Shown piece by piece: positions 1-11,130 of a stretch of 64,000 bases of DNA (its first letter is position 1; the number at the start of each line of letters is the position of its first letter). The DNA comes from Lucinisca nassula (taxonomy: Eukaryota > Mollusca > Bivalvia > Lucinida > Lucinidae), in NCBI GenBank assembly GCA_963580285.1, contig OY757015.1, forward strand, positions 149,170,082-149,234,081. The letters run 5' to 3'. Made by a program: the position numbers and the translations under genes. The notes under the pieces were generated by a model. The model did not search any database. It worked only from the letters and a program-made list of their open reading frames with translations, and was not told the origin of the DNA.

Positions 1-104
1 GCGACCCACTGCGTTCATACTTCCATGAACTGCAGAAAAATAATTTTCATTTCTTAATTGAATTCTTTTTCTCCAGTTCATTTATTTGCATCAGTGGATA
101 CTAG

Positions 105-129
105 GTGGGGGATATGATAATCTCTAACC
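105..129 (+). repeat. First copy of a recurring 25-bp motif
   Basis: This 25-bp stretch reads as a diverged copy of a motif found three more times at 1743-1767, 1906-1930 and 2051-2075. Read in frame it encodes V-G-D-M-I-I-S-N, where the later copies encode V-G-D-M-x-V-A-N/D-Q. An open frame continues to 293 but is Thr/Asn/His-rich and matches nothing I know. Its function is unknown. Confidence 0.5.
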
Positions 130-581
130 TAGCACATCACACTTTATGTACACATACAATTACTGTCAACACTCAATACATTTCAACAAAATCCCTGCAA
201 AGTACACATCCAAACATACAAACATCAGCTGCCATTATCTTTCAACCAAACATTACTTTCATTAAAAATACATGTTCTACACTATCAATTTAGTTCTGCC
301 TGCTAAATTGTACACATAGAATGTCAGCAGTCGACTATATTTTTAGGGTCGCATAGATACCAAGTTCTGCAACAGAAGCTCTGGTGTTTTTTTCTCTTGG
401 TAGTCCCGTTTTAGTTCACCTTTCATTCATTTGTTCTCATTTCGATCTATGTGAAATAATCTTAAAATGGATGCTGTATCATACATACACTTGTTAGTGT
501 CTGAACATGTTTAACATCATTTATTTTCTTCTCATGTTTCAAGAATACAGTGATGCTCATTTTCTGCAACTTGTTTTTCAG

Positions 582-1404
582 ACATGACTCAACAAATTAT
601 AATTGCAACTGACTCTAGAGGCAGATACCTTCCAGAATACATTCACCAACACAACATATTTACCAATCCCATCATCATCTGCATTCCAGGCGCAAAAATC
701 AGCACTCTAAAACATGCCATCAAACAAAAAATCAATGACATTCACCCACTTAATGCATCAATAACTATACTTGCAGGCATTTGCAATCTCACTGAAAAAA
801 TACACCACACACAAGGAACACAAATAACATACAATCACTCACAACAGAAAACTAACAGCATCATCCAGCAACTTCAAGACATATCAACCTCATTCAACAC
901 CAACACTAGTACTCTTAAGATAGCCACAATACCCCCAGCATCACTCAAGAAATATGCACTATCACAGGCACAAAAAAAAACAACTCAAGCACAGCATTTT
1001 TTTCAGATACAGAACTAATTTCAAAACAAAAAACACTAGAAGAAGACATAACTTACATCAACACAATCATAGCAAACATTAACACAAACAACAATTTAAC
1101 AACAATCAGATGGGATAGGGATGTCCAGAAAATAAGCTTAAAAAAACGTGGGGTTAATGGTCAAAATTGCAAAAAAATAAAAAAATTAATTTATTCTCAC
1201 ATGTTTGATGGGGTTCATCCTGACTGCTGGTTGAGGGAAAGGTGGTTTTCTGTTCTGTGCAGATCAGTATCAAATGATATGAATAGAGGCCTACTGTTAA
1301 CTTCACCGTCATCAATTCCTTGCGATGATGATGACAGTGAAGATTCTCAGGAGGTCTCTGCAGTTCAAACGGACACTTGGGATTTCAAAAGAGGTATAAA
1401 TTAA
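582..1404 (+). pseudogene. SGNH/GDSL-hydrolase-like exon, frameshifted
   Basis: The frame begins at ATG 584, directly after a splice-acceptor-like pyrimidine tract ending in AG at 580-581. It carries signatures of the SGNH hydrolase fold. These are TDSRGR near residue 9 (nucleophile Ser block), PGAKI near residue 36 (Gly), LAGICNLT near residue 63 (Asn), and DGVHP at about 1207-1221 (Asp/His block). The first frame stops at 1018. The homologous frame runs on in another phase from about 985 through 1201-1404, so a single-base indel, probably in the A-run near 968-976, splits the gene. A GT at 1394-1395 could be a splice donor, in which case the final residues are intronic. Such esterase-like ORFs are often multi-copy and linked to mobile elements in marine invertebrates (recalled, not checked). 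Substrate unknown. An exon of a host gene is possible but less likely. Confidence 0.55.
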
Positions 1405-1742
1405 GTATTAGTCATTAGTAAATCACACCTGTGTGACTTAGTCCATTCTTTCATGTCCGAGTAATCAATGGCTTTTCTTCTAACTCCTCGTCAGAACACA
1501 AATCAGAATAATGAGGTGAAAAAAAAAAGTCAACATACAAGTATGGTGTCAAACACTTGTTAGTGTGTTTTTTGTTGTTGTTTTTTTATTTCAAATAAGA
1601 TTACTTTCACATGCTACAGATTTCAGTTAAAAATTTTATTTTTAGTATTAATTTCTGGATAGCCTTATCCCATTTTGTCACATACATATATTGATTGGAA
1701 TCATTCTTAGACTTCATCAAACACTCTACTTCTGTGTTTCTG

Positions 1743-2075
1743 GTGGGTGACATGAAAGTCGCTAACCAAATTAACTCCAATATTCTTCAAAATCATAAAA
1801 CCCACAGTGTGTCAGAACCGACTTAACTCCAATTTCATTAACATTCATTAACCCCACAGTGTTTCATGATTTTCTTTCTGAACATTCACATTATCAATAT
1901 GCATTGTGGGTGATATGGTAGTCGCTGACCAAACATTAACACGCAAATATTAAATACCCAAACCTATTCACTATGACAAAGCTAACATTCTCATGAAACC
2001 TTCCACTACAACCGTAGATACCAGTTTTCATGCAACAGGTTTATCACATGGTGGGTGACATGAAAGTCGCTAACC
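1743..2075 (+). repeat. Three spaced copies of a 25-bp motif
   Basis: Near-identical copies of GTGGGTGAYATGRWAGTCGC followed by TRACC lie at 1743-1767, 1906-1930 and 2051-2075, spaced about 163 and 145 bp. The sequence between copies is not obviously repeated. Each copy could encode V-G-D-M-x-V-A-N/D-Q before diverging into unrelated sequence. A regulatory or integration-derived motif and a conserved short exon start are both possible. I see no gene here. Confidence 0.6.
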
Positions 2076-2261
2076 AGTATCGCCTGCTTAATCTTAATGA
2101 GAACAAACACTGCAAGCACCATCAGTTTACCATACTGGTTATTTTACCCTCCCCAATACCTGCCTCAACCACATCTGGAAAGTTATGAAGACGACCAGCT
2201 AGAATTTCAGACCTAAACACAGACAACAAAAAGAAGTAAGCTCTGGTTATGTTGAATGTGT

Positions 2262-2510
2262 TCGTTAGTTTGTTTGAGATTTAACATTCCCATCAAGACT
2301 ATATACGTCATTTTGGATATGTTGCCCAATATTGTTGGACATTCATTGAGATGAAGTCCTTGTTGCACAATGAAAACAAAAGAAGTTCATAACCAAGCAT
2401 GGTCTGACTCGTGCCGCTTTGCCTGGGCAGGCTTATCCCTATATCCCTAAGCGGGTTACCAGTACTCATATACATTCTGCATAGAAGCACCATGTGAACC
2501 AATTATATTT
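2262..2510 (+). repeat. Dispersed repeat family A, diverged copy
   Basis: This is a decayed copy of a ~300-bp element. The family has a head 'gaggtttaacgtccccgtca', a middle 'gacttttacccgacattgag', and a GC-richer tail containing 'gcctgggcaggcttagatcc'. Other copies lie near 18.6, 25.35, 29.7, 36.2, 40.5, 42.55, 43.1 and 53.9 kb in both orientations. It has no coding capacity and no convincing terminal inverted repeats. It is probably a non-autonomous element. The flank 2511-3200 is AT-rich with a short TA run and holds nothing recognisable. Confidence 0.7.
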
Positions 2511-3219
2511 CTTTAAGCCCTGATGTGCAGTGCCAACTGAATCTATTAGTTATAGTTACTGTTTTATAATTGGACAAGTTTGTTTTTTATTTTATTTTTG
2601 GGGCCACTTTTCAGTGTATGTTTTTTGTTGTTCTTCTTCTTAGTTGTTGGCTGGTAAAATATTTCCTTTCTTACCAGCATATACTCCATAGCAACGTTGT
2701 TGTTGTTTATCTACAAAGCATTTTAACACTGCTTATAAACCCAGTTACCCTAGGTAGTTAAGTAAAGCGCCTGTACATTTTTTAGTGAAAATCTCATGCT
2801 GTTAAAATAGCGAAGTATATAGGCGAAGTATATATATATATATCTGGTGAACATCGCTGTGCTCGCAGTTAGGCTAAGCCTATATTCATATTATGAATTG
2901 TGACTGTATAAGTTCCAGATCATTATACTTTTAATTAACTTTTAATTAGCTGATTAGAGCTAATTGTCTCTTAATTACCCAGTTTACTTTGTGCACCATT
3001 TTCTTAATTGCAACTTGATCAGAAATTACTTTAATCTATGATGTTTTTAATCAGCATCTTTAAATACTTTAATGATCAATTAATTTTTACATTTGAAAGT
3101 TTTGTTGGAGGCTGTTTTTCTATATAATCTATACATTTTTGTTTGGGCATCACACAGTGATTTAACTTACATACCTGGTTTATGTGTGTAACAGGAACAC
3201 CCTTCAACTACTGGTGAGG

Positions 3220-3440
3220 TGCCCAATCTAGCATCAGGGGGATTTTGTCCAAGGGGGGTTTTGTCCACATGATAGGGGGGATTTTGTCCACCTTGCAAAA
3301 CTTATGAGGGGGGTTTTGTCCACCCTGTCAAAAGTTGCAGGGGGTGTTATGTCCACCCTGTAAAAAACTTGAGTGGGGTTTCGTCCACCTATGCCAAAAT
3401 GAGCAGGGGGTGTTATGTCCGGGGGGTGTTTTGTCCGGAT
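3220..3440 (+). repeat. G-rich minisatellite with GGGGG-N4-5-TGTCC core
   Basis: About eight irregular units each contain a G-run followed by ATTTTGTCC, TTTTGTCC or TGTTATGTCC. Spacers of 20-35 bp hold variable sequence such as TTGCAAAACTT or GTCAAAAGTTGC. The G-runs could support quadruplexes. A similar array with the same GGGGGG...TGTCC skeleton occurs on the other strand at 60,560-60,723. The segment 3441-3815 is unrecognised and may be the 5' flank or leader of the adjacent LINE. Confidence 0.75.
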
Positions 3441-3818
3441 ACCCAGAGGAATTTATAGCAGGGACTTTGGTTGAAATATGGCTCTTGACATGCCTTTCGC
3501 TCGTAACTTTTGATTTCCCAGTGTAGCGCATGTTCGTATATTAAATTTTTGGTTCTTGTACTAAATTTTCTATTTTTAGAACAAAAACAGGAAAAACCCA
3601 GAAGAGAAACGCCAAAAAAAATAAGAAAACTGTCAGAATAATGACACAACTTTGCATGAAAATCAGAACTTGAGTGGACTTGAAAATGCGGCATGACAAA
3701 GAGTAATTTATGTTCTTTCACGACGAAATTATAGCGTATGTACGTTTCTTAAGTCTACAGGAAAATTTTCTTACCCAAAGCCCGCCATGTTGGAATTAGA
3801 CTGGTTTAGATACCATAG

Positions 3819-6800
3819 AGGGAGTTCGATCATCTACCAGACCATGGTAGCTGCGGACTCTGCAAAAAATATTGCAAAGGTTCCGAGAAATGGATAGAAT
3901 GTGAGGACTGTAACAAGCGCTTTCACTCCTCATGTTCTGATTTGGATAACAGTCAATTGTTAGAAATTGAATCTAGAGCTGGAACTTGGTATTGCAAAGA
4001 CTGCAAAGCTGACTGTGGTCTTTGCAGTGGTTCTGTCCTTAATGGCCACAAAGCCGTTCAGTGTGATCAATGTGAAATGTGGATACACACTGACTGTTCC
4101 TTCATTTCAGATGCAGAATATGGCACTTTGGTAAATTCAAGCTGCCACTGGATATGTCCAAAATGTGAGGTCTGTAACTTTTCAGACTCCTTCTTTGATG
4201 AATATGTAGAACTGAGTAAGCCAAACAGGTTTGAACCTCTGTCAGAGGATAAGAGAGGCAAATCTTCGACTGCTGATGAAACTAAGTCAAATTTTGTGAA
4301 AGGTTTGAAACTTTGCAGTATAAACATAAATGGAATTAGAGGAAAAATTCTTGAACTTTTAGCTTTCCTCGATACATCTCAACCTCATATTGTTGCTATT
4401 CAGGAAACAAAGATTGACAGTTCAATTACTACATCTGAGCTTTTCCCTGAAACTTGTGAGTACTGTGTGTACAGAAAAGATAGGAACTCTCATGGCGGTG
4501 GGGTGATGTTGCTCATTCATAGAGACATCCCTCACATGCCTTTCATGGAACTTGAAAATGACACCGAATCGGTCTGGGTTAAGGTTTTTGCAAATAAAAC
4601 TTCCCACTTCGTAGCAAGTTGGTATCGACCACCAAATGGTTGAATCGAAAACTTCCAGTTGTTTAAAGACCAACTGGATTGCATTAAATCGCAGCATAAG
4701 GGTAAAAAACTCCCGGCTGTACATGTTCTAGGTGACCTCAACTTCAGAGACATAGCTTGGCCCGACAGGCTCAGCAAACAAGGCACAATGCTGAGTCAGT
4801 CGGAAGGACAAATATTAATTGACATTATGAACGATCATGGCCTTGAACAAATTGTTAACTTCCCCACTCGTGATAAGAACACATTGGATCTGATCCTTAC
4901 GACTTTGCCAGGACAATTCGAAGACATTCATTCCCCAGATAAACTAAGTGACCATGATGTTGTCTCCGGATATTTAAAAATTCACATCCTACCAATAAAG
5001 AAACCTCGGAGGAAGGTGTACTCATATCAGAAAGGTGACTATGAAACTATGAGGAAGGATGCACTCAGATTTGCAAAGGAGAATTACTTTAATGGTCATT
5101 CAGATGCTCGGTCTGTTCAGGAGAATTTTGATTTGATAACTTCTTTCATTCATACTTCGGCCGAAAATCATATCCCCTCAAAAACTAGTAGGGCTGTATC
5201 TTCTATTCCCTGGAACACTCCAGAGATAAGAAGGAAAATTCGCAGAAGGAATAAGATTCATGCAAAGGCAAAAAAGACGGGAAGTGGTAAACTCTGGACA
5301 AAATTTGAAAACTTGAGACGTGAAATCAAGACTGATATAAAAAAAATCAGCCTGATTTGTATGTGAATAACTTGGTAGGTGATGTAAAGGCAAATCCCAG
5401 AGACTTCTACAGATATATTAATAGCCAGAAGAAAGACAGGCAAGGTATCCCGCCCCTTTATAAAAGAGGAGGGGACGGGGTTGTTGAATCAGACTCTGAA
5501 AGGGCAGAGGAACTAGTTGGTCAATTCAATGATGCATTTAATAAAACTGAGTTCACGGAGGTCCCATTAACTGGAAGATCGGCCCCATTCATGAATAATA
5601 TTGTTGTGACAGCTGCAGGAGTGACCAAATTACTTCAAGGCTTAAACCCCAGTAAGGCCTTAGGACCTGATGAGCTTCATCCCAGAGTCCTGAAGGAACT
5701 AGCAAATGAGTTGGGTCCAGTTTTCGCACACTTGTTTCAACAGTCTCTTGATACGGGTGAAATCCCCAAAGAATGGCTCTTAGCAAACATTTGTCCACTC
5801 TTCAAAAAAGGAGATAGGGCTCTTGCCCGCAATTACCGCCCTGTGTCTCTGACTTGTGTTCTGTGTAAATTGCTGGAACATATAGTCTGCTCAAACATCA
5901 TGGCCCACTTGGACGAACATAAACTTTTGTCAGACAGACAACATGCATTTAGGAAAAGGCACAGTTGTGAAACTCAGCTAAGCACAGTTATTAATGACTG
6001 GGCAAAAATCTTGGACAAAGGGGGACAGGTGGACACATTTATTCTGGACTTCGAGAAGGCTTTTGACACCCCTCCTCATGAACTACTTAAATCTAAGTTA
6101 TTTGGTTATGGAATTGGGGGAAAGACCCTCAAATGGATAGATTCCTTTCTTTGCTACAGAAAACAGCGGGTTGTTGTTAATGGTGAATCTTCGGAGTGGG
6201 CTCCAGTTTTGTCTGGAGTCCCGCAAGGGACCGTTCTTGGTCCACTTTTGTTCTCCCTGTACATCAATGATATTTCCACTGACATTGACTCAGAAATAAG
6301 ACTGTTCGCAGATGACTGTGTTTGTTACCGGGAAATTAGAGATACAGATGACTCATTGAAACTTCAGGCTGACATAGATAGATTAGGATGTTGGGCACGT
6401 AAATGGGGCATGAGATTTCAGCCAGTTAAATGCAATATTATGCAGATAACTAGGAAGAGATCTAATAAAGTTGAGGCTTCTTACACCTTAGAGGGAACGG
6501 TCCTCGAGAATGTGGACTCCATTAAATACCTTGGAGTGACAATCTCACACAACTTGAGATGGAATACTCATATTAGCAACATGTGTACTAAGGCAAATAG
6601 AACGCTTGGTTTCCTGAGGCGAAATCTTCATCAGTGCCCTCAGGATGTAAAAGAGGCAGCATATAAAGGTCTTGTTCGCCCAATCTTGGAATATGGTAGT
6701 TGTATCTGGGACCCCAGTGGAGTGGTCCTTAACGATGAAATTGAGAAAGTTCAGAATAGAGCTGCTAGATTTGTAACAGGCAATTACTGCTTTGAAACTG

Positions 6801-7126
6801 GGAGCATGACTGGAATACTTGGAAAATTAAAATGGGAGTCTCTCAAGAAAAGGAGAAAAGACAGTAGGCTAATCCTTTTATACAAAGGTCTAAAGGGTGC
6901 TGCCAGCATTCCAACAGATGACCTTGTTCCCCCAGCTAGATACTGTAGAAATCACCATTCGTTTGCGTTTCAGACCCTTAGCGCAAGAACTGACATTTAT
7001 AAAGAGTCGTTCTTCCCCAGAACCATTAGAGATTGGAATGCCCTTCCCGATTCGATTATTTCGACAGCTGAAGGTGCTGATGATTGTGTAGCTAAATTTA
7101 CCTCTTTGGTTAGAGCTAGGGATTAA
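3819..7126 (+). pseudogene. CR1 polyprotein (PHD fingers, endonuclease, RT), broken
   Basis: The frame opens with a C4HC3-like PHD finger (about 3855-4010) and a second one (about 4015-4160), then the endonuclease. The endonuclease shows SININGIRGK, QETKID, the GDLNF block and the SDHDVV block near 4950. The RT region (about 5640-6420) has SGVPQGTVLGPLLF and the catalytic FADD box near 6310. The C-terminus has SFFPRTIRDWN. There are two lesions: an in-frame TGA at 4641-4643 inside the endonuclease, and a two-base expansion of an A-run at about 5338-5347 relative to the second copy, which shifts the frame. No ATG precedes the first finger in frame. The product would act in a cytoplasmic RNP and in nuclear target-primed reverse transcription. 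This copy cannot make the full protein. Confidence 0.85.
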
Positions 7127-7202
7127 CTTCACACATCACAGGTCCTGGTGTATGAATGTCATTTGACGTGTCACCAGTAACAATTCTGATTCTGATTCTG
7201 AT
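3819..7202 (+). mobile_element. CR1-type non-LTR retrotransposon, copy 1
   Basis: The element body runs from zinc-finger coding sequence to a 3' tail of GATTCT repeats ending at about 7200. A short-repeat tail instead of poly(A) is typical of CR1 elements. Domain order is two PHD-like fingers, AP-type endonuclease, reverse transcriptase, then a C-terminal region. It is nearly identical at DNA level to the copy at 25,959-28,434 over the shared part, which suggests recent activity. The true 5' end is not identified; an in-frame stop at 3816-3818 sits just upstream of the first finger. Confidence 0.85.
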
Positions 7203-7329
7203 GGTAGCAGAAGTCAAATTGTGCACCTTCTTATCTATCTATCTATCTTCTCATACTGAGTCGGTCATATTTGGCCATTACTTCAGTTGGGTGGGTGGCT
7301 AAATTTAGAATTTAGCACAAAAAAACTGT

Positions 7330-7545
7330 GGAGCGCTTTGGTGCAGTGGTAGCGCATCGGATTAGTGATCAAGAGGTTGCGGGTTCGAGCCTCACGCTGA
7401 CCAAAGTGTTGTGCCCTTGAGCAAGGCACTTCATCCACATTGCTTAAAAAAACAAAAACAGAAAGTACTGGTTACCACCCAGGAAATCCTGCTCGTAATG
7501 CTCAGAGCGAGTAGCAGTAATAGGAGAAAAAAAAATCATCTCTGG
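7330..7545 (+). mobile_element. tRNA-derived SINE
   Basis: A tRNA-like head carries an A-box-like GTGCAGTGGTAGCGC and a B-box GGTTCGAGCC near 7382. A central block reading TGCCCTTGAGCAAGGCACTT follows, a conserved type of SINE domain common in marine invertebrates, and then an A-rich tail near 7530. It lies 130 bp after the CR1 tail, separated by a short CTAT microsatellite at 7233-7250. There is no CCA end or aminoacyl-stem pairing, so this is not a functional tRNA gene. Confidence 0.75.
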
Positions 7546-7609
7546 ATGAGTCCTTAAAACCATTTACAATCCAACCACAGAGGTATCCTAAAACGCATAC
7601 CTCTGAATC

Positions 7610-9215
7610 TCAATCTTATACTGTGCGTGCTTTGAACTCCTCTGCAGTCTTGGCATTCACCGCAGAAGATGGATGACTATTCCACTGAGGAATAGTTCTA
7701 GGGAAGAAAGAGTTTTTCAGGGCATCACTATAGGACTGGTACCTACGATTCTGTGAGTTATTTGCTCTCGATGCCCTTGTCCGGGTTGACACTGTTACAG
7801 GGGTCAAATACTTATCCTTGTTAACTGATAATGTACCAGAAAGTATCTTGTAGAAGAAGGTTAAGGAGGACTACTCACGACGGGCCATCTAGAGATGGCC
7901 ACTCTAGCTCATCAAGCATGTCACCAACGCTACTTCTGTTTCGCCATCGTCTGCAGGTCCATCGAGCAGCTGTCCTCTGCACCTTCTCCACCTGCTGAAT
8001 CTGAGTTTTAACATATGGATGCCAAATGGGTGATGCATATTCAAGCTGAGGGCGAACCAATGTTTTATATGCAACATCATTTGTCTGCCGAGGTGCAAAA
8101 GCCAAATTACGTCTAAGGAATCCTAAGGTCCTAGTTGCTTTAGATGTTATTTCAGAGATATGTTGACCCCAATCGAGATCGTCAGTGATGGTGATACCAA
8201 GATATTTGGCGGAATGAACTTGCTCCAAAGTTTGCTGGTGTAGTGTGTAATCATACTTAATTTGCTTGTCCTGAAGGTGTCGTGACACCCTCATTGAATG
8301 GCATTTGGCTACATTGAACTTCATCTGCCAATCTGCTTCCCATTGTGCAAGTCGATCCAGATCATCTTGTAAAATGCGACAGTCAGAAGAAGAATATATG
8401 TCCCTATACAGGACACAATCATCAGCAAACAAACGGACAGATGACCTGAAGTTATCAGGGAGATCATTGATGAATATCAAAAAGAGGACCGGTCCAAGGA
8501 CCGAACCTTGTGGGACACCAGATAGAACAGGGACTGGATCAGACGCTTGGCCGTCAAGTACAACTTGTTGAGAGCGCCCGAAGAGCCATGAGCTAATCCA
8601 ATTTATGTGTGGATCCTCTTATCCCATAGTAGTCCAATTTGTACAATAGCCTTCTGTGAGGTACCTTGTCAAAGGCCTTGGCGAAATCCATGATGATCAA
8701 GTCAGTCTGTTTGTGGCCGCGATTTATGGCCCCATCCAGATTACTCACAATGTCATGGAAGAATTGAACTAGTTGAGTTTCGCAAGACCTTTGACTTCGG
8801 AAACCATGTTGACAGTCAGCAAGAATGCTCTCAAAGGCTAAGTGCTTGTTAATGCTGCTGACTAATATATGCTCCAGGGTTTTGCAACAGATGCATGTTA
8901 GCAACACTGGTCTATAATTTGCTGCATCGTATTTTTCACTTTTTTATAGACCGGGGTAACATTGGCTTGTCGCCAATCATCTGGTACAGTGCCCTGGGCA
9001 AGTGATTCATTGAAAATAAAGGCCAGCACAGGAGAAATTTCAGCACTACATTCCTTAAGGACCCTGGCATTCAGGTCATCTGGCCTAGATGCCTTAGGTA
9101 TTTTGAGCTTACCCAACAGTTTAGCGACCCCCTTAGGGTCAACTGGTTATGTCCCCCATAGTAGGGAACGTACTATTGCCTTTAGATGGTTCTTCCCATG
9201 ATTTCCATGTTTTTT
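7610..9215 (-). pseudogene. Degraded Jockey/CR1-type LINE reverse transcriptase
   Basis: Read on the minus strand from about 9215, the remains follow the usual order. There is an RT entry region (GTVPDDWRQANVTPVYKK near 8960), then the fingers (HGFRSQRSCETQL near 8780). Next come FAKAFDKVPHRRLLYKLDYY near 8650, the VRLFADDCVLYRD catalytic box near 8410, the YLGITITDDLDWGQHI block, and the C-terminal SFFPRTIPQWNS motif near 7690. Frames change near 8590, 8900, 9120 and 7870, so it is multiply frameshifted. No endonuclease is present, so it is 5'-truncated. It belongs to a different lineage from the CR1 at 3.8 kb. No 3' tail was identified. Confidence 0.85.
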
Positions 9216-9275
9216 TCACCGGTGCGATCGAACCACGTCTGGTAGATGTTTGGTGGTAGTAGGAAAAGGAGCTCC

Positions 9276-9916
9276 ACTAGCGGCATCTTGAATATTCATG
9301 AGACCCGCCGTATCTGTTTCGGAAATGTTCGGGAAAAACAAGTAACGGGAGCACTTTTAGAGGTAGAAGAGCACCGGTAAGGGTATATACAGCGATTGTG
9401 TGTATGGTAGCAGTACTGAAGAACAGAAGAGCAGTGGGAGGGGGAAATAATGTCTAATGTGTTTGATAGTATTCCTGATGAGCTCCTGTACAGGTAGATA
9501 AGCACCAACAGGGGGCCGTTGAACTCCAAAACTGTAGGTACATCGATATGATGGCTGTAAAGCACGATAGTACTACCGAGGAGCCCATTAGAGCACTGGT
9601 GGATGAATATCAAAGCTGAAAACGTAGCATGGAATTATAACTAAGGAGCTCATGTAGAAGTAGAAGAGCACTGCTAAGAGTATATATTGGTTGTATAATA
9701 TGAAAGTATTATTGAGGAGCTCTTGTAGAAGCAGAAGAGCACTGGTAGGGGGTGTATGGTGGCTATAGAGTATAAGAGCACTATAGAGGAGCTATTGTAG
9801 AAGTAGAAGAGCACTGGTAGAATCATACATAAGTAGAAGAGAAGAGCACTGGTAGAGGTATAAGATAGCTGTGTAGTATGACAGTAATGCTGAGGAGCTC
9901 CTGTAGAAGTAGTGGC
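9276..9916 (+). repeat. Outer left arm of fold-back element
   Basis: About eight diverged ~70-75-bp units share the core GAGGAGCTCNTGTAGAAG followed by AGAGCACTGGTAG. They match the reverse complement of 17,345-18,176. The outermost 60 bp are the best-conserved terminal part. It is interrupted at 9,917 by the 3' end of PLE copy a. Confidence 0.75.
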
Positions 9917-11130
9917 AAGTAGAAGTAAAACAAAGATCAGGAATCGATACAATTAACTTACTCCACTCATGAAGCGACCTGACCATAATGGAAACCTAAA
10001 CAAAGGAAGGCCATAAGGACAGTAACTTTCCCACAAAATGGCCAAATGGCCATCCAAAATAAAAAGACACAAGTGATACACACAGTAAGTAACAAACAAC
10101 AACATAAATAAACCGCCACAGAAGAACCGCCTTGGAACGGTCAGTGGAAAGAATTCCACGGTGGGGGGGGGGGGCTTAAATCGATTTTACGTGGCCACAA
10201 TCCTCGCCCTTACTCCCGCCGCGACTTAGACAAATAATTTGTTTGTTCAGTCCGCATGAAGGCCTCCTAACTCATCAGTGCAACATCTCCGTGAACACAA
10301 ATAATCAAAGAACCATAGAGCTGAGACAACGGTGAGAACTCGACAGCAAGAAACCACTAAAATCCTGGAGCAAAAGAAAACCAACAGTTAGACTCCGATG
10401 GGCCCAACCAGAGACAGAGCATCAGGCACCAACCAACATTACCTTGAATTAGATCTCTCTAATTCTCAATAAGCATTTACGTTGGAACCGTCATAGAATC
10501 TGAGGCCTGACCCACCGGCGTTCAATTAAAGAGGGAAGCAAAGTTGCCAACCGTGATTGGGTTAACTACCATGCATGCAGTCTGTCGTATAACATCCATG
10601 TTGTACTCAATCTTTTTATATTGAAGAATGATTTTACGAAATTGGGTGCTGAAGTCATTGCGGTTATATATTTTTCTGAATTTATATACTAAGTCACCAT
10701 AAAATTCTGGTTCGGTAGACCTTGTTGCAGAAGAGATTTAAGTCCAATATGGAATTTTGAAATTAAATCAGAATGGCGTTCATAAAATTTTGAAAGGGCT
10801 TTGCGTAGTTTATGGTACCGATAACCCTGATTAAGAAGTTTAGCTGTTAATAATTTATTACGAGTGTTGAAGTCAGTTACATGACTACACACTCTAGCAA
10901 ATCGAATTAGTTGCGAAATATAAACGCCATAGGATGGCGCACGAGGAACATCACCATCCAAAAAAGGAAAATTTATAATCTCAAAATCAAAGTCATCGCG
11001 TTTATTATAAATTTTGCAAGAAACAAATCCATCTACAATAGATAAATGGGGCCTCCAAAAAGGGGGCCTCGGTATCAGAGGAATTTACCTTGTTTAACTG
11101 AAGTTCTAGGGCATAAATCCGACTGATCAA
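9917..11130 (-). mobile_element. Penelope-like element fragment, copy a (unedited)
   Basis: On the minus strand this is the 3' part of a Penelope-like element. It holds the C-terminal part of the RT ORF (10,689-10,961 reads VPRAPSYGVYISQLIRFARV and onward), a 3' UTR, and the shared 3' end ending ACTTCTACTT at 9,917. Its 5' edge abuts the 3' end of copy b at 11,131, giving a head-to-tail tandem, which is common for PLEs. Frameshifts interrupt the ORF near 10,690 and 10,960. It retains the A-rich sense strand and so serves as a reference for the altered copy b. Confidence 0.8.
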
